This document shows positions 23,462-34,009 of a stretch of 64,000 nt of DNA, piece by piece. The notes beneath the pieces were generated by a model. That model searched no databases and had not been told where the DNA came from. It saw only the letters and a list, made by a program, of their open reading frames with translations. This DNA is from Ctenosaura bakeri (taxonomy: Eukaryota; Chordata; Lepidosauria; Squamata; Iguanidae), in NCBI GenBank assembly GCA_948474755.1, contig CAOLHI010000399.1, positions 558,001-622,000 of the forward strand, given 5' to 3'. How positions within the stretch are numbered: position 1 is the first letter of the stretch; each line of letters opens with the position of its first letter. Made by a program: the position numbers and the translations under genes.

Positions 23462-23969
23462 CTCTAGAACCCCTTGTCTCTAAAAAAGACATGAAACCCT
23501 TCTGGTTTCTATGCACATCCATTTCTCTGCGGAGTTACCTTCTTATTGTACAAAACCTCAGCATTGTGTAAAAATATTTGTATAATTCTATTTTTGTATA
23601 AATATTCTCATATCCTCAAGATATATGCAGACAGCTTGAGTTCTCTGTCACTTAGAAATACACACAGATTTTGTGTTCTGACAAATAGCTCATGGATGTT
23701 CTAAGAAGGTAAACAGTTATGTCAGAATGCAATGTTCTTTTAAATTATTCAGAATTTAGCTTCCTGTTTCTAGTTTTGTTCATAATTTTATCAGTGCTGT
23801 ATTTCGGATTTCAATTTGGCGACATTTCAAGTTTTAAAAAAAGATGTTGGATTTTTACAAAAAAATCCTGTTTATTGCAAAATATGTGTATTATACGTAA
23901 AGAATATATGTATATATGTAAGGAGTACAGGAACATGCAAGCACTATTATCACAGCCATTTCCTGTTTA
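23462..23969. other. Intronic sequence, nothing assigned
   Basis: AT-rich sequence between the SINE and the CR1, with no recognised feature. Confidence 0.5.
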
Positions 23970-24051
23970 GAATCATAGAATCATAGAAATGTAGAGTTGG
24001 AAGAGACCACAGGGGCCATCCAGTCCAACCCCCTGCCATGCAGGAACACCC

Positions 24052-25338
24052 TCAAAGCACTCCCAACAGATGGCCATCCAGCCTCTGCTTAAAAACCTCC
24101 AAGGAAGGAGACTCCACTACACTCCGAGGCAGCAGATTCCACTGCCAGACAGCCCTGACTGTCAGGAAGTTCTTCCTGAGGTTCAGGTGGAATCTCCTTT
24201 CCTGTAGCTTGAATCCATTGCTCCTTGTCCTGGTCTCTGGAGCAGAAAACAAGCCCTCTCCCTCCTCTACATGGCATCCCTTCAAATATTTAAACATGGC
24301 TATCATGTCCCCTCTTAACCTTCTCTTCTGTAGACTAAACATACCCAGCTCTCTAAGTCTGTCCTCATAGGGCATTGTTTCCAGGCCTCTCACCATTTTG
24401 GTCGCCCTCCTCTGGACTTGCTCCAGCTTGTCAATATCCTTCTTGAATTGGGGTGCCCAGAACTGGACACAGTATTCAAGATGGGGTCTCACCAAAGCAG
24501 AGTAGAGTGGTACCAGTACCTCTCTCGATCTAGACACCATACTCCTATTGATGCAGCCAAGAATTGCATTGGCTTTCTTGGCTGCCGCATCACACTGCTG
24601 ACTCATGTTCAGCTTGTGATCTATGAAGACTCCTAGATCCCTTTCACACGTACTGCTATCCAGCCACGTGTCCCCCATCCTATATTTCTGTATTCCATTT
24701 TTTCTACCTAAGTGTAGGACCTTACACTTCTCTCTGTTGAATTTCATTTTGTTCGCCTTGGCCCAGCTCTCCAATCTATCCAGGTCATTTTGAATTTTGA
24801 TCCTGTCCTCTGGCGTATTAGCAACCCCTCCCAATTTGGTATCATCTGCAAATTTGATGAGCATGCCCTCTATTCCTTCATCCAAGTCGTTCATAAAAAT
24901 ATTGAACAGCACTGGGCCCAGGACAGAACCCTGTGGCACCCCAAGAGTCACTTCTCTCCAGGATGAAAAGCAGCTATTTGTGATCACCCTTTGGGTTCGG
25001 TCGGTCAACCAATTACAAATCCAACTAACAGTAGCCCTGTCCAACCCACATTTTACTAGCTTCATTGCAAGAATATCATGGGGAACTTTGTCGAAGGCCT
25101 TACTGAAATCGAGATATGCTACATCCACAGCATTCCCTTCATCTGTCAAGCTAGTAACTCTATCATAAAAAGAGATAAGATTAGTCTGGCATGACTTATT
25201 TTTGAGAAATTCATGTTGACTTCTCGTGATTACCGCGTTCCTTTCTAAGTGATTAGAAACTGACTGCTTAATGATCTGCTCCAGGATCTTTCCGGGTATT
25301 GATGTCAGGCTGACTGGGCGATAATTATTTGGGTCCTC
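24052..25338 (-). pseudogene. CR1 ORF2 C-terminal part: reverse transcriptase
   Basis: In the 452-residue open frame homology begins around residue 25 ([11 protein letters not shown]). The reverse transcriptase blocks follow in order: DFSKAFD at 101-107, [10 protein letters not shown] at 157-166 and the catalytic FADD at 187-190. The C-terminal region with [13 protein letters not shown] and [14 protein letters not shown] context is typical of CR1. The stop at 24052 leaves a short 3' UTR before the terminal repeats. There is no internal stop. The only defect seen is the frame change that separates it from the endonuclease; with the missing 5' end, this copy cannot be autonomous. Confidence 0.95.
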
Positions 25339-26805
25339 TTTTTCCCCTTCTTGAAGATGGGGACAACATTTGCCCTCTTCCAGTCTGCTGGAACTTCTCC
25401 TGTCCTCCAAGATTCCTCAAAGATTATAGCAAGCAGTTCCGAAATGACCTCTGCCAGCTCTTTTAATATCCTAGGATGCAATTCATCTGGCCCTGGAGAC
25501 TTGAATTCATCCAGTGTGGCCAGGTATTCCTGTACCATCTCTCTACCTATTATGTGCCTCATTTCTCCTGCTTCCTCCCCTGCTCCCCAACCACCAGGTT
25601 GAGTGCTTGCATCCTTCTGGGAAAAAACTGATGCAAAGAAGGTGTTAAGTAGCCCTGCCTTTTCTCTTCCCCCTGTGAGTAATTCGCCATCTTCTCTGTG
25701 CAACGACCCTATCGTCTCCTTCTTTTTTCTATTGCTGTGGACATATTTAAAAAAGCCCTTTTTATTGTTTTTAATGTCTCTGGCCAGCCTAAGTTCATTC
25801 TGTGCTTTAGCTTTTCTGACCTCCTCCCTACATCTCCTAGCTACTTGCTTAAATTCTTCTTTGGTGGTTTCCCCCTTCTTCCATTTCCTATACATGTTTC
25901 TCTTAACACTTAGCTCTGCTGAGAGTTCTTTAGTCAACCATTCTGGTTTCTTCAGAGGCCTTCCATTTTTCCTCCTTATTGGCACAGTTTTTGACTGTGC
26001 CTTCAGTATCTCCTTTTTAAGGAACTCCCATGCCTCCTGAACTCCTTTCCCTTTCACTGTTCCTGACCACAGGATTCCAGCCAGCAGCTCCCTAAGTTTA
26101 CAGAAGTCCGCTTTTTTAAAATCTAAGATGAGTGTCTGGCTACCCTTATCTTCTCCTTCCCACTGAATGCCAAATTCCAAGAGGGCATGGTCACTCCCCC
26201 CTAAAGATCCTACCACTTCTACCTGATTAACAAGGTCATCCCTGTTGGTCAGGATCAGATCTAGAATATTTGATCCCCTTGTGGCCTCTTCCACCTTCTG
26301 GACCATGAAGTTGTCTGCAAGACAAGCAAGAAACTTGCTGGACCTTGCTGTCTTGGCAGAGTTTGACTGCCAGCATATATCCGGGTAATTGAAGTCTCCT
26401 ATTATTACTGTATCTCTCCTCTTTGAATGTGCAGTCATTTGGTTGAGGAAGGCATCATCCAAGTCCTCAGCCTGGGTTGGAGGTCTGTAGTAAACCCCCA
26501 CCAGAATATCCCTATTGTTTCTCGCTGCCTTAATTCTTACCCAAATGCTCTCGACCTGACTTTCTGGGTTTAAGTCCTGGATCTCTTCACAGGTGAAAAC
26601 ATCCTTGACATACAAGGCTACTCCTCCTCCTTTCTTGTTTGGTCTACTTTTACAAAAGAGGCTATACCCCTCTATTCCTATATTCCAATCATGAGACTCA
26701 TCCCACCAAGTCTCAGTGATGCCTATCAAATCGTATTTATTTTGCTGTACTAGGAGTTCAAGTTCGTCCTGCTTGTTTCCCATACATGTGTACATGTGAA
26801 GCCAC
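25339..26805 (-). pseudogene. CR1 ORF2 N-terminal part: APE-type endonuclease
   Basis: An open frame that runs to 25305 but leaves homology at the break near 25340. In the 519-residue reading, the apurinic-type endonuclease motifs are present: ETWW at 51-54, GDFN at 156-159 and SDH at 224-226. These supply the Glu, Asp/Asn and Asp/His expected at the active site. The enzyme nicks target DNA to prime reverse transcription. The first about 20 residues of the reading lie outside the element. Homology to the reverse transcriptase start (FKKGKK) is reached just before the frameshift in an A5 run on the coding strand (T5 at 25339-25343). The protein is therefore cut between its two enzymes. Confidence 0.93.
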
Positions 26806-27243
26806 CTAGGATTATTGTATGTATTAATTGATGTAAATAGCTCAGAATGCACAAGAGTATACAAAAGACAAGCACTCCATCCCCATGTGCAGTTATGTTA
26901 TCTAAATTTCAGTGATGGAAATGACAAAAGAAAGGAAGAGGTGAAGCAAGTAGGCCTAAACCAACTAAACCATTCAAATACTATACATCCTTTCCTAGAA
27001 TTCAGATATACATTTCTAGTCACTTCTGCTTGTATAAACTTATTCATATATCTCAGTAAAATTTTAAAAAGTATTTCTTTTAAATGTGAACAGTTTTAAT
27101 AGCAAGCAGATGATGTCACAAGTGCAGCTAGTACCCTAACTCCAGCTCTACTTGCCCAAGTTTTTACATTAGTAGTAGTTACATCAGAAGATATATTCAG
27201 ATGCACATCCAACTGTAATTAATGCCACCTAGAGAGAGAATGT

Positions 27244-27485
27244 GTTGTTATTGTTGTGAGCCTTCAAGTCATTTCCAATTTGTGGCAACCTTAAGGTGAA
27301 CCTATCATGGGATTTTCTTGGCAAGATTTGTTCAGATGGAGTTGTTGCCTTTGCCTTCTTCTGAGGCTGAGAGAATGTGACTTGCTCAAGGTCACCCAAT
27401 GGGTTTCCATGGCTGAATGGGAATTTGAATTCTGGTCTCCAGAGCTGTAGTCCAGCACTCAAACTATTATACTATGCTTGCTCTT
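27244..27485 (-). mobile_element. tRNA-derived SINE with Bov-B-like tail, near full length
   Basis: Reverse copy: TTGTTGTGAGCCTTCAAG tail, TTTCTTGGCAAGATTTGTTC, TCACCCAATGGGTTTCCATG and the tRNA-like head. The box B equivalent has drifted (AGAATTCAAATTCC on the minus strand). Confidence 0.88.
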
Positions 27486-28032
27486 GTGAGAAAATATTCT
27501 AATATGCACAGTCTTCAGTTTATGTTTCCAGACACAGATCTGAATGCAGGTGTTGTTTACTCACACTCGTGACTTTCATTTCTGGTACAACTAGCCAAGC
27601 ATAACGAGCTAGAGTGAAGAATCAGTTTTTGGTATACTCCCTTATTGTTGACCATCTGAGTCCCTCAGTGTTATACTAATATTTGCTTTTCATAGGCATG
27701 AGTCGTCTCCTCCTTTCTTCAGTCGTTTGACTGCTTCTTAACAAATCGTTAGGAGCTATAACAAAGTTCCTGGCACAAGGAAGTTTCTAAATAATGATCA
27801 GATTCTATTGCATCTTATTTTTAAGGAATTCCAGAGATGTCTACAGTCATTACCTAATCTTGTCACACTTTCAGAGTTCACTGATCATGTGGAAACAACT
27901 TCTTTACAATTTGAAGCAGACATTTCAGAGGAAATAAATTGATGACAGAAATGACATAACACATACTGTGATATTTTTCAAAGATATCAAAGTAATACAG
28001 AGCTAAATCTTTGATGACTGTTTAAATGACAG

Positions 28033-28391
28033 GTTTTTTTTATTATTATATTTATTCCAAAACCGTTATTAAAATCACAAAATAACATCTCTTCAAAGAT
28101 GCAAACAATTTTCAATACATTTCCGTTACAATTGTCCATTTTCTATGTATTTTATACCTCATTATTTACGTTCTATTACTTCCTAGCTTCCCCTAGTATC
28201 AATTTTTTCTTGTAACTCTCAAGTTTCTCTTTCATTATCAACCCATCACAATCTTGCCAGCCATCTCTATTCCTTTCCTCTCTTCCATGTCCTTTGTCCT
28301 TTCTTTATTGCCAGAACCTTACATTATTTTCTGTTAAGTTCATATCTATGTTACAAGAAAATACTTTTCCACTTGGCGCCATTCTTTTTCA
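28033..28391 (-). mobile_element. Short retroposed element with A-rich tail and 11-bp TSD (L1-type insertion)
   Basis: On the minus strand the element ends GGAATAAATATAATAATA followed by an A run. The flanks carry the same 11 bp, TTAAATGACAG, at 28022-28032 and 28392-28402. Tail plus duplication indicate target-primed retroposition. The body (about 360 bp) may be an L1 3' end; that assignment is inference. Confidence 0.7.
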
Positions 28392-28469
28392 TTAAATGAC
28401 AGTTTTTAAATGTTGGAAAGTTGAACCAGTGACTTGAAAATCTACATGCATTGAAGAAATAATGATTAA

Positions 28470-29000
28470 ATGGGCATCAAAACAGTACAATTGGTAGATG
28501 GGGAACATAGCTGGAGAAGGACGCAAAAATTTACATCATCCCAAAACCTTAAAGAAAACTATCTGAAAATGTTTCATAGATGATACCTGAGTCCATCCAA
28601 ATTAGATAAGATGTATAAAAGAGGACAGAAGGAATGTTGGAAATGTACAAAAGAAGAGGGAATGTTTTACCACATGTGGTGGACATGTACAAAAGCAAAA
28701 AGATTTTGGAAGAGTATCAACAAAATCATGTCAGGTATGTTAGAGATCAATATACCACTCTCCCCTAAATTCTGTTGATTGAACATTATCCCAAAAGCAG
28801 AACAACTAACCGTGAAAAATAGATGTAAAATAATATTATATATGATTACCTCTGCTAGAATCGTCTATGCAAAATATTGGAAAAGCCGAGCAAATTCCAG
28901 AACCTGATGAATGGATCATGAAACTCAATGAGAGGAAAAACTGTGATAAATTATCAAAATCACTTAAGGAAGGAAAAAAGGAGATATATGAAACCAATAA
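28470..29000 (+). pseudogene. L1 LINE fragment, ORF2 C-terminus
   Basis: From ATG at 28611 the frame reads MYKRGQKECWKC and then FYHMWWTC. This is the Cys/His motif (CWxC...HxxWxTC) near the C-terminus of L1 ORF2, and the upstream DNA continues the same frame with similar spacing. Stops and small indels follow (TGA near 28780). Sequence to about 29330 may be further L1 3' DNA. Confidence 0.8.
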
Positions 29001-29947
29001 CTAGATACCTATAAAGAAGATATGGCGACATTATAATAATGTAAACTTACAAAGGTTGAAACTATTATTGAAAATGGCAGCAGCTGGTCATCATTAGTAC
29101 TGAATACCCTGATTAAACAGGGAAAGGTGACAAAATACATAAGCAAGAGTGGTCTAACAGGATGGTAAAGTAAGGCAAAAAAATGTACACATGTGTTCAA
29201 ACTGTATTGTTAATAATGCATAGAACAAACCTAAAAAAGATAAGCAGGAAGCAAACAAAAAATTACTTTTTCTAAACAGAGAAAGTAGTCTATGATAATA
29301 AATAAGAAGAAGCGAATTACAACAACAACAAGAAAATCTACATGGATTGAATGCCATTAACATCCTGAAACATGCCCTGTTCATTGTATGAACACAAGTA
29401 GGTGATCAACCACTTTACATGTAATCAAGAGTTTGATCACGGCTAAAAGGGTTTAGGACAGTGGTGACTAGTGCCTGAAAATTCTCCTGGGGCAAGGCAG
29501 TACAGAAGACTAAACAATTTCAGACCCATTGAGAGCAATAGAGATAGCATTTCTAAATTTGTCGGACATTGACACCACTGCTAACTGCAGTAAACTTGTT
29601 CCCTTCCTTATTGTCTTTGGAGGCCCAAAAACATGAACTCAGTAAAAGTGCAGTGATATTAACTTCCTTTACATTTACAAACACCACCGTGGTCTTGCCA
29701 AATTAACTGTACACCATTGCTTAATTTGTCAGCAGTACCAAATTAACCTGTGTGAAAGAAATATTAGCGGCAGCAGGATGACAACATTTCTAAATATTTG
29801 GGACCTGTTCTGCACACAGCTCTTGCCCCCAACATCACCAGCTTTCTGGGCTGAGGATGAAGGAGGAAGTGTCTACATGCATTATGAAAACTTGGAAGTG
29901 TTACATTTTCAGATTATACCTCTTGAATTCCTCATGTTGAGTATTGA
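29001..29947. other. Intronic sequence, possible L1 3' region then unassigned
   Basis: AT-rich. Up to about 29330 could belong to the L1 copy. The rest shows nothing recognisable. Confidence 0.4.
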
Positions 29948-30850
29948 TGTCCCAACCCTGGAATAAAGAGTCCAGACATGTGAGATTGGGTTAACTAAGG
30001 GTTACCTTTATTGAATTTATAATTATTCATTCATTCATTCATTCATTCATTCATTTATGAGACTGTACGAAGCACCTAGGGGAGAACTTGACACGGAACT
30101 AGCTGAGGTCAGGTGACATACTGCTGTCCACCCCCTCAGCCTTCCCTTGAGCAAACCACCTGAGCCCCTGGAGCAACCCAGTTGTTTAGGGTTGCTCCCC
30201 AGTTGCTCAATAGGGGAAAGTATACACAGGGGTAATTCCAGCCGAAGTCACAGGACCCTTCAGGCAGGAGTTAAATCCCTGTGCCAGTCTCAAGGGGCAC
30301 TTACTTCACTGCCCCCTAGGACGCATGACTCAGGAGGCAGATTCAGAGACTTAGCCTACACCCTAAGTGGGTGCCCCAAGGTAACCACCAGAGTTGATAT
30401 TTTGCCCCTTATCTGCCAGGTGAGTGCCTAATTAACAACCACATCTTAGCCAATTTTCCCAATTCCAATCTAGACAGTGTGGAGTAGGCAAAAAACAACA
30501 ACCTGTGAACGGGGGGGGGGAATCCCTACCCAGCTGTGAAGCAACTTGCTAACACACACTACACTGAGGGAAGGGATGGGTCACGCTGAGAATTCAAAGA
30601 GATCATGTGTGAGGTGGGTGAGAATTAAACAAGCTTTTGCCCCACCCTGTCACATGTTGCCTGATGCAATCCGCGCCAGCCAGACATGGGTGGCCTCATC
30701 CGGGGAGGGCATCAAACTCCTTGCCTCTACACAGCAACTGCCTCACATGCTCAGGGAGGAATTTAGTTGAGAGTAAGCCAAAGCTTCTGTGCAAGAAGAT
30801 CTGAGAAAGCAAGCAAAAAACTACCTTTAGTTCTTTTCACGCAGCATGTT
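29948..30850 (-). mobile_element. LTR-like block, unassigned
   Basis: A GC-richer stretch with sharp composition change. On the minus strand it ends with AATAAAGGTAACCC about 50-60 bp before GGGTTGGGACA, resembling the R-U5 end of an LTR (starts TGTCCC on the + strand at 29948). The other boundary and a target duplication were not found, and no gag or pol was seen, so a solo LTR is only a suggestion. An (ATTC)n tract lies within it. Confidence 0.35.
30022..30057. repeat. (ATTC)n microsatellite
   Basis: Eight consecutive ATTC units. Confidence 0.95.
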
Positions 30851-32876
30851 AGGACTTTGGAGTGAGGGGATGGGAACATTGCAGAATGGGACTATATACA
30901 CACACGCAGGTCCCCATTTCTTACTGACTGTTCAGTGCCTTCAGAGGGTACTTCCACAGCTCTTTTCTTCTTGCTGCAGCAACAGATTTTCATTTGCCTA
31001 GCCAACTATCATTTGCCAGACTGTTCACTGCTCCTGCTGCCAAATCTCTTCTGTGTGACCCAGTAGGAAAGAGTGAGAAAACGAAATAGGAAGTGGGGGG
31101 GGGCGGCACTGGCAGAATCAGCAGGAAAGGAGATTGAGTCTACCAACAGCAAGGAGACTCAGATGGTGGTGGCAACTGCTGCTTCTCTTTGATCCTCAAC
31201 ATCCCAGTCTAACTGGTAAGAAAGAGAGAATGAGGCTGTCATGTTTTAAGGAGAGCCACTGAGGGTGTCTTCCCTGAACATTTTACTCCCTCAAAACCAA
31301 GAGCCAAATCTGCTGGTAGCCTTCCAGGGTTAGTTATGAAAGGCTATTTCTTGCTTGTCATTTCTTCTTTTAATCCTTTAATCTCCAATAATTGACTGCT
31401 GATTATGTATTTGTTGGGATGCAAGTTCTAATGTTCATTATACTCCAGATCCCAAGAGGATTACAGTGAAGCTGTAGCTGGAATTCACAGCTCTTTCAGA
31501 TGACGTAATATTGCTCATAGAGATCTAAAGAAACATTTGAAGATGTGTTGGCAAATATTTCTTGAACTGGAAAGCAGATGATTATAGAGATTTGTCTCAG
31601 CATTAGAAGGTAGATCTTTAGCAGTATCAAACTTATTGCAAGGTATAAAATTGCAACTTGTTTGGGTCCCATTCGCATTAATAATACATTTAAAACTTTT
31701 TATGAAATACTTTATAAATAGAACAGGAAGCAATAATTTGATCGTAGCATTTTCTCAATAGCACAACTACACTTATAAGCAGAGATACTGATGTAAGTTA
31801 GGGGAAGTCAGCTAATGGGCCACTCTGGAAATGAAGATATTTTCAGTGGTCTTAAACAAAAATTTAATCTATGAGCACAAAATATTTGCATTTTGTTTTA
31901 TTTGAAAGGAAAAGGGGGATTGTTTTCATATTGTAAAAAATAAAATAAAATAAAATAAAGATCCTGCACTATATGAAAGAAAGTAAAGTTCTGCCAGGCA
32001 AAGCTCCACTCAGTCCCTTTTGTCCTGCATGGAAAACTCACTTTCTTCCTACCTCTCCCAATACTCCCACTCAGCGGGAAGTGGTCATCCAGTGAGCCTT
32101 CAGCTGTGTTTCTACAGCAAGATGCCTGTTGGCGAAGACATCCTTCAGGAGCTTCCAGCATTCTCTTATGCAAAGAGCCATATCCTTTTTGCCTGCCCCA
32201 CACTCTCTCACAGCCACTAAATGGCTATATCAAGGGGAGGCACAGGTGCAAGGAACAATTCTTTATGCAAAGGAGTGTCACTGAATGAAGGAAGTAGTGA
32301 ATACCTGCTCATATAATGACCACACAGACACACTTTGATATTTAGCTTGCATATGACATCAGCAGAATGCCAGACAGTGATAATTAACCTCTAAATGTTG
32401 TTTGAAACTTTAAAATGAAACATGTAACATGTGTCTCTTTAGACACTATCTGCATGTTCCCTGAGAACAAAGACATTAGCCTTTTCATGAACTTCTGAGG
32501 CTGATATAACAGCATGGGAGATCAACTATCGTATTATACAAGGCATCCTTCTGGACCGATGTGTATTAGTTCTATCTTGTGATTGGTCTAGTAATTAATG
32601 ACAGTGTCCCTGTTGTTTTCTTGGAGTTTAGATCTTGGAAATTCTGCTCATTCTAATTCAATCTACAGATTACTTCTAGTTATATTTCATTTCTCTCCAG
32701 TAGTGCATCTTCATTCCTAATAACACTGTTTAGAGCATTGCAGTCAAAATGAATTTGTTTTCTTCTGTGAACAATTCATTACTAATGACAACCGATTCAA
32801 CATATTGGGTTAGAATGGTTATTCAGCCTTCATATTTGTGGATCTTTCATTACAAAAATAGCTTTAGTAAACCTGT
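30851..32876. other. Intronic sequence, nothing assigned
   Basis: Contains a G run (about 31097) and an AAAAT repeat. No exon or mobile element recognised. Confidence 0.5.
31935..31960. repeat. (TAAAA)n tract
   Basis: Four to five TAAAA units. Confidence 0.9.
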
Positions 32877-32990
32877 CATTGTTGTTGTTAAGTTCCTTCA
32901 AGTCAACCTCAACTCACTGAGATCCTGTGAATGCGAGAGCTGTCATAGACCCTCTCAGTTTCAGTCCAGCTGACTTCTTCCTCTATTGTT
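32877..32990 (-). mobile_element. Bov-B/RTE-like 3' end fragment
   Basis: TTGTTGTTGTTAAGTTCCTTCAAGTCAACC and GAGATCCTGTGAATGCGAGAGC resemble the reversed Bov-B 3' ends at 41153 and 45062. Short and diverged. Confidence 0.5.
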
Positions 32991-33689
32991 AAGAGCCAGT
33001 TCACAAAAAAAAGTGTCACCTACCCATCTGCATGCACGCATAAACACTTTTCAATCACCACATGGTTGAAATCCATAAGGATCCACCATGCAATATCAAA
33101 CTTCACAAATGTGCTTCACTTTGGGGAGAGGATTTGCTTTGAGTTGTGTTGTGTTTAGTACTGCTGAATAATAAACTGGAAAATATATGGTGGGTCCAGC
33201 AACAATTTGGGAAGGTGAACTTAGCACTTGCTCTACCGTATGCCAGACCATCCTGGTCACTGACAGTGGGTCTTGACATGTCTAATTAACAAAGAACAAA
33301 AGATTATTGAAGGTTGAATTGAAATCAGAATTATTTTTCCTGTTCTTTCCCCTAATGTCCCTAGCTTTTTGGCAGTACACTTGCATAAACTGGTGGCAAG
33401 ATAGGCTGTGAAGAAGACTAGAATTCAGAAGCTGTTGTTTGCCAGTGTGATCATTTTAGAAAAACAAAGATGAACAACCATAAACAAACCAGAAATAAAT
33501 AATTCCAGGTCTAAAGTTATTCAAAATGAAGGAATGTACCTACTGTGAAAAGCTAAGCAGAGCACAATAAATCAGAGGTTACTTTCTAGGGAGCAATTTT
33601 ATTTGTGAAATGCTTAAAGTCATGGGATACTTGAAGAAGAGTTAATTGAATGTTTACAGCATGTACGTCCTAGAGATCACATTCAGATA
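32991..33689. other. Intronic sequence, nothing assigned
   Basis: No recognised feature. Confidence 0.5.
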
Positions 33690-33885
33690 TGTCAGTTGAT
33701 TTTAATTTCCTGGAAATATCATATGGTGTATCATTATGCCCAGTTTTGGTCATTATACTTTTTAAAGAAGAAAAACACTAAAGTAATTTGGAAAGGAGAA
33801 AAGATGATGAGAAGGGGCTTAAAATGCATGGCTTGCAGGGGAATTATGAAAAATGAGTATGTTTAGGCTAGACAAAAGGATGTTA
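33690..33885 (+). mobile_element. Possible old CR1/L3-like fragment
   Basis: ATTATGCCCAGTTTTGGTCAT, GGAAAGGAGAAAAGATGATGAGAAGGGGCT and GTTTAGGCTAGACAAAAGGATG follow the order of CR1 ORF2 C-terminal DNA. Very diverged. Confidence 0.45.
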
Positions 33886-34009
33886 AAGGTGAATAACAAC
33901 CAGGAATTCAAAAGTTCTGTACCAACAGTAAACACAGTTATTTATTCTGTCCAATTTTTTGGTTGGCTTCAAAACTCTTCCTCTTGGTCTTGTTATCATA
34001 GATAATTGG

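Larger units (their letters stand above)
23970..26805 (-). mobile_element. CR1 retrotransposon, 5'-truncated, nearly intact ORF2
   Basis: The minus-strand element ends at the left with the CR1 terminal repeats (AATCATAGAATCATAGAA on the + strand at 23971). It extends through the complete reverse transcriptase and most of the endonuclease to about 26805, where similarity stops, just inside the N-terminus of ORF2. ORF1 and the 5' UTR are absent, as is usual for LINE truncation. Its frames are almost undamaged, so this is the youngest-looking LINE in the window. No target duplication was seen. Confidence 0.95.

Noticed and set aside
25351..26040. Open frames of 83-145 codons on the + strand
   Set aside because: They are antisense to the CR1 endonuclease coding region.
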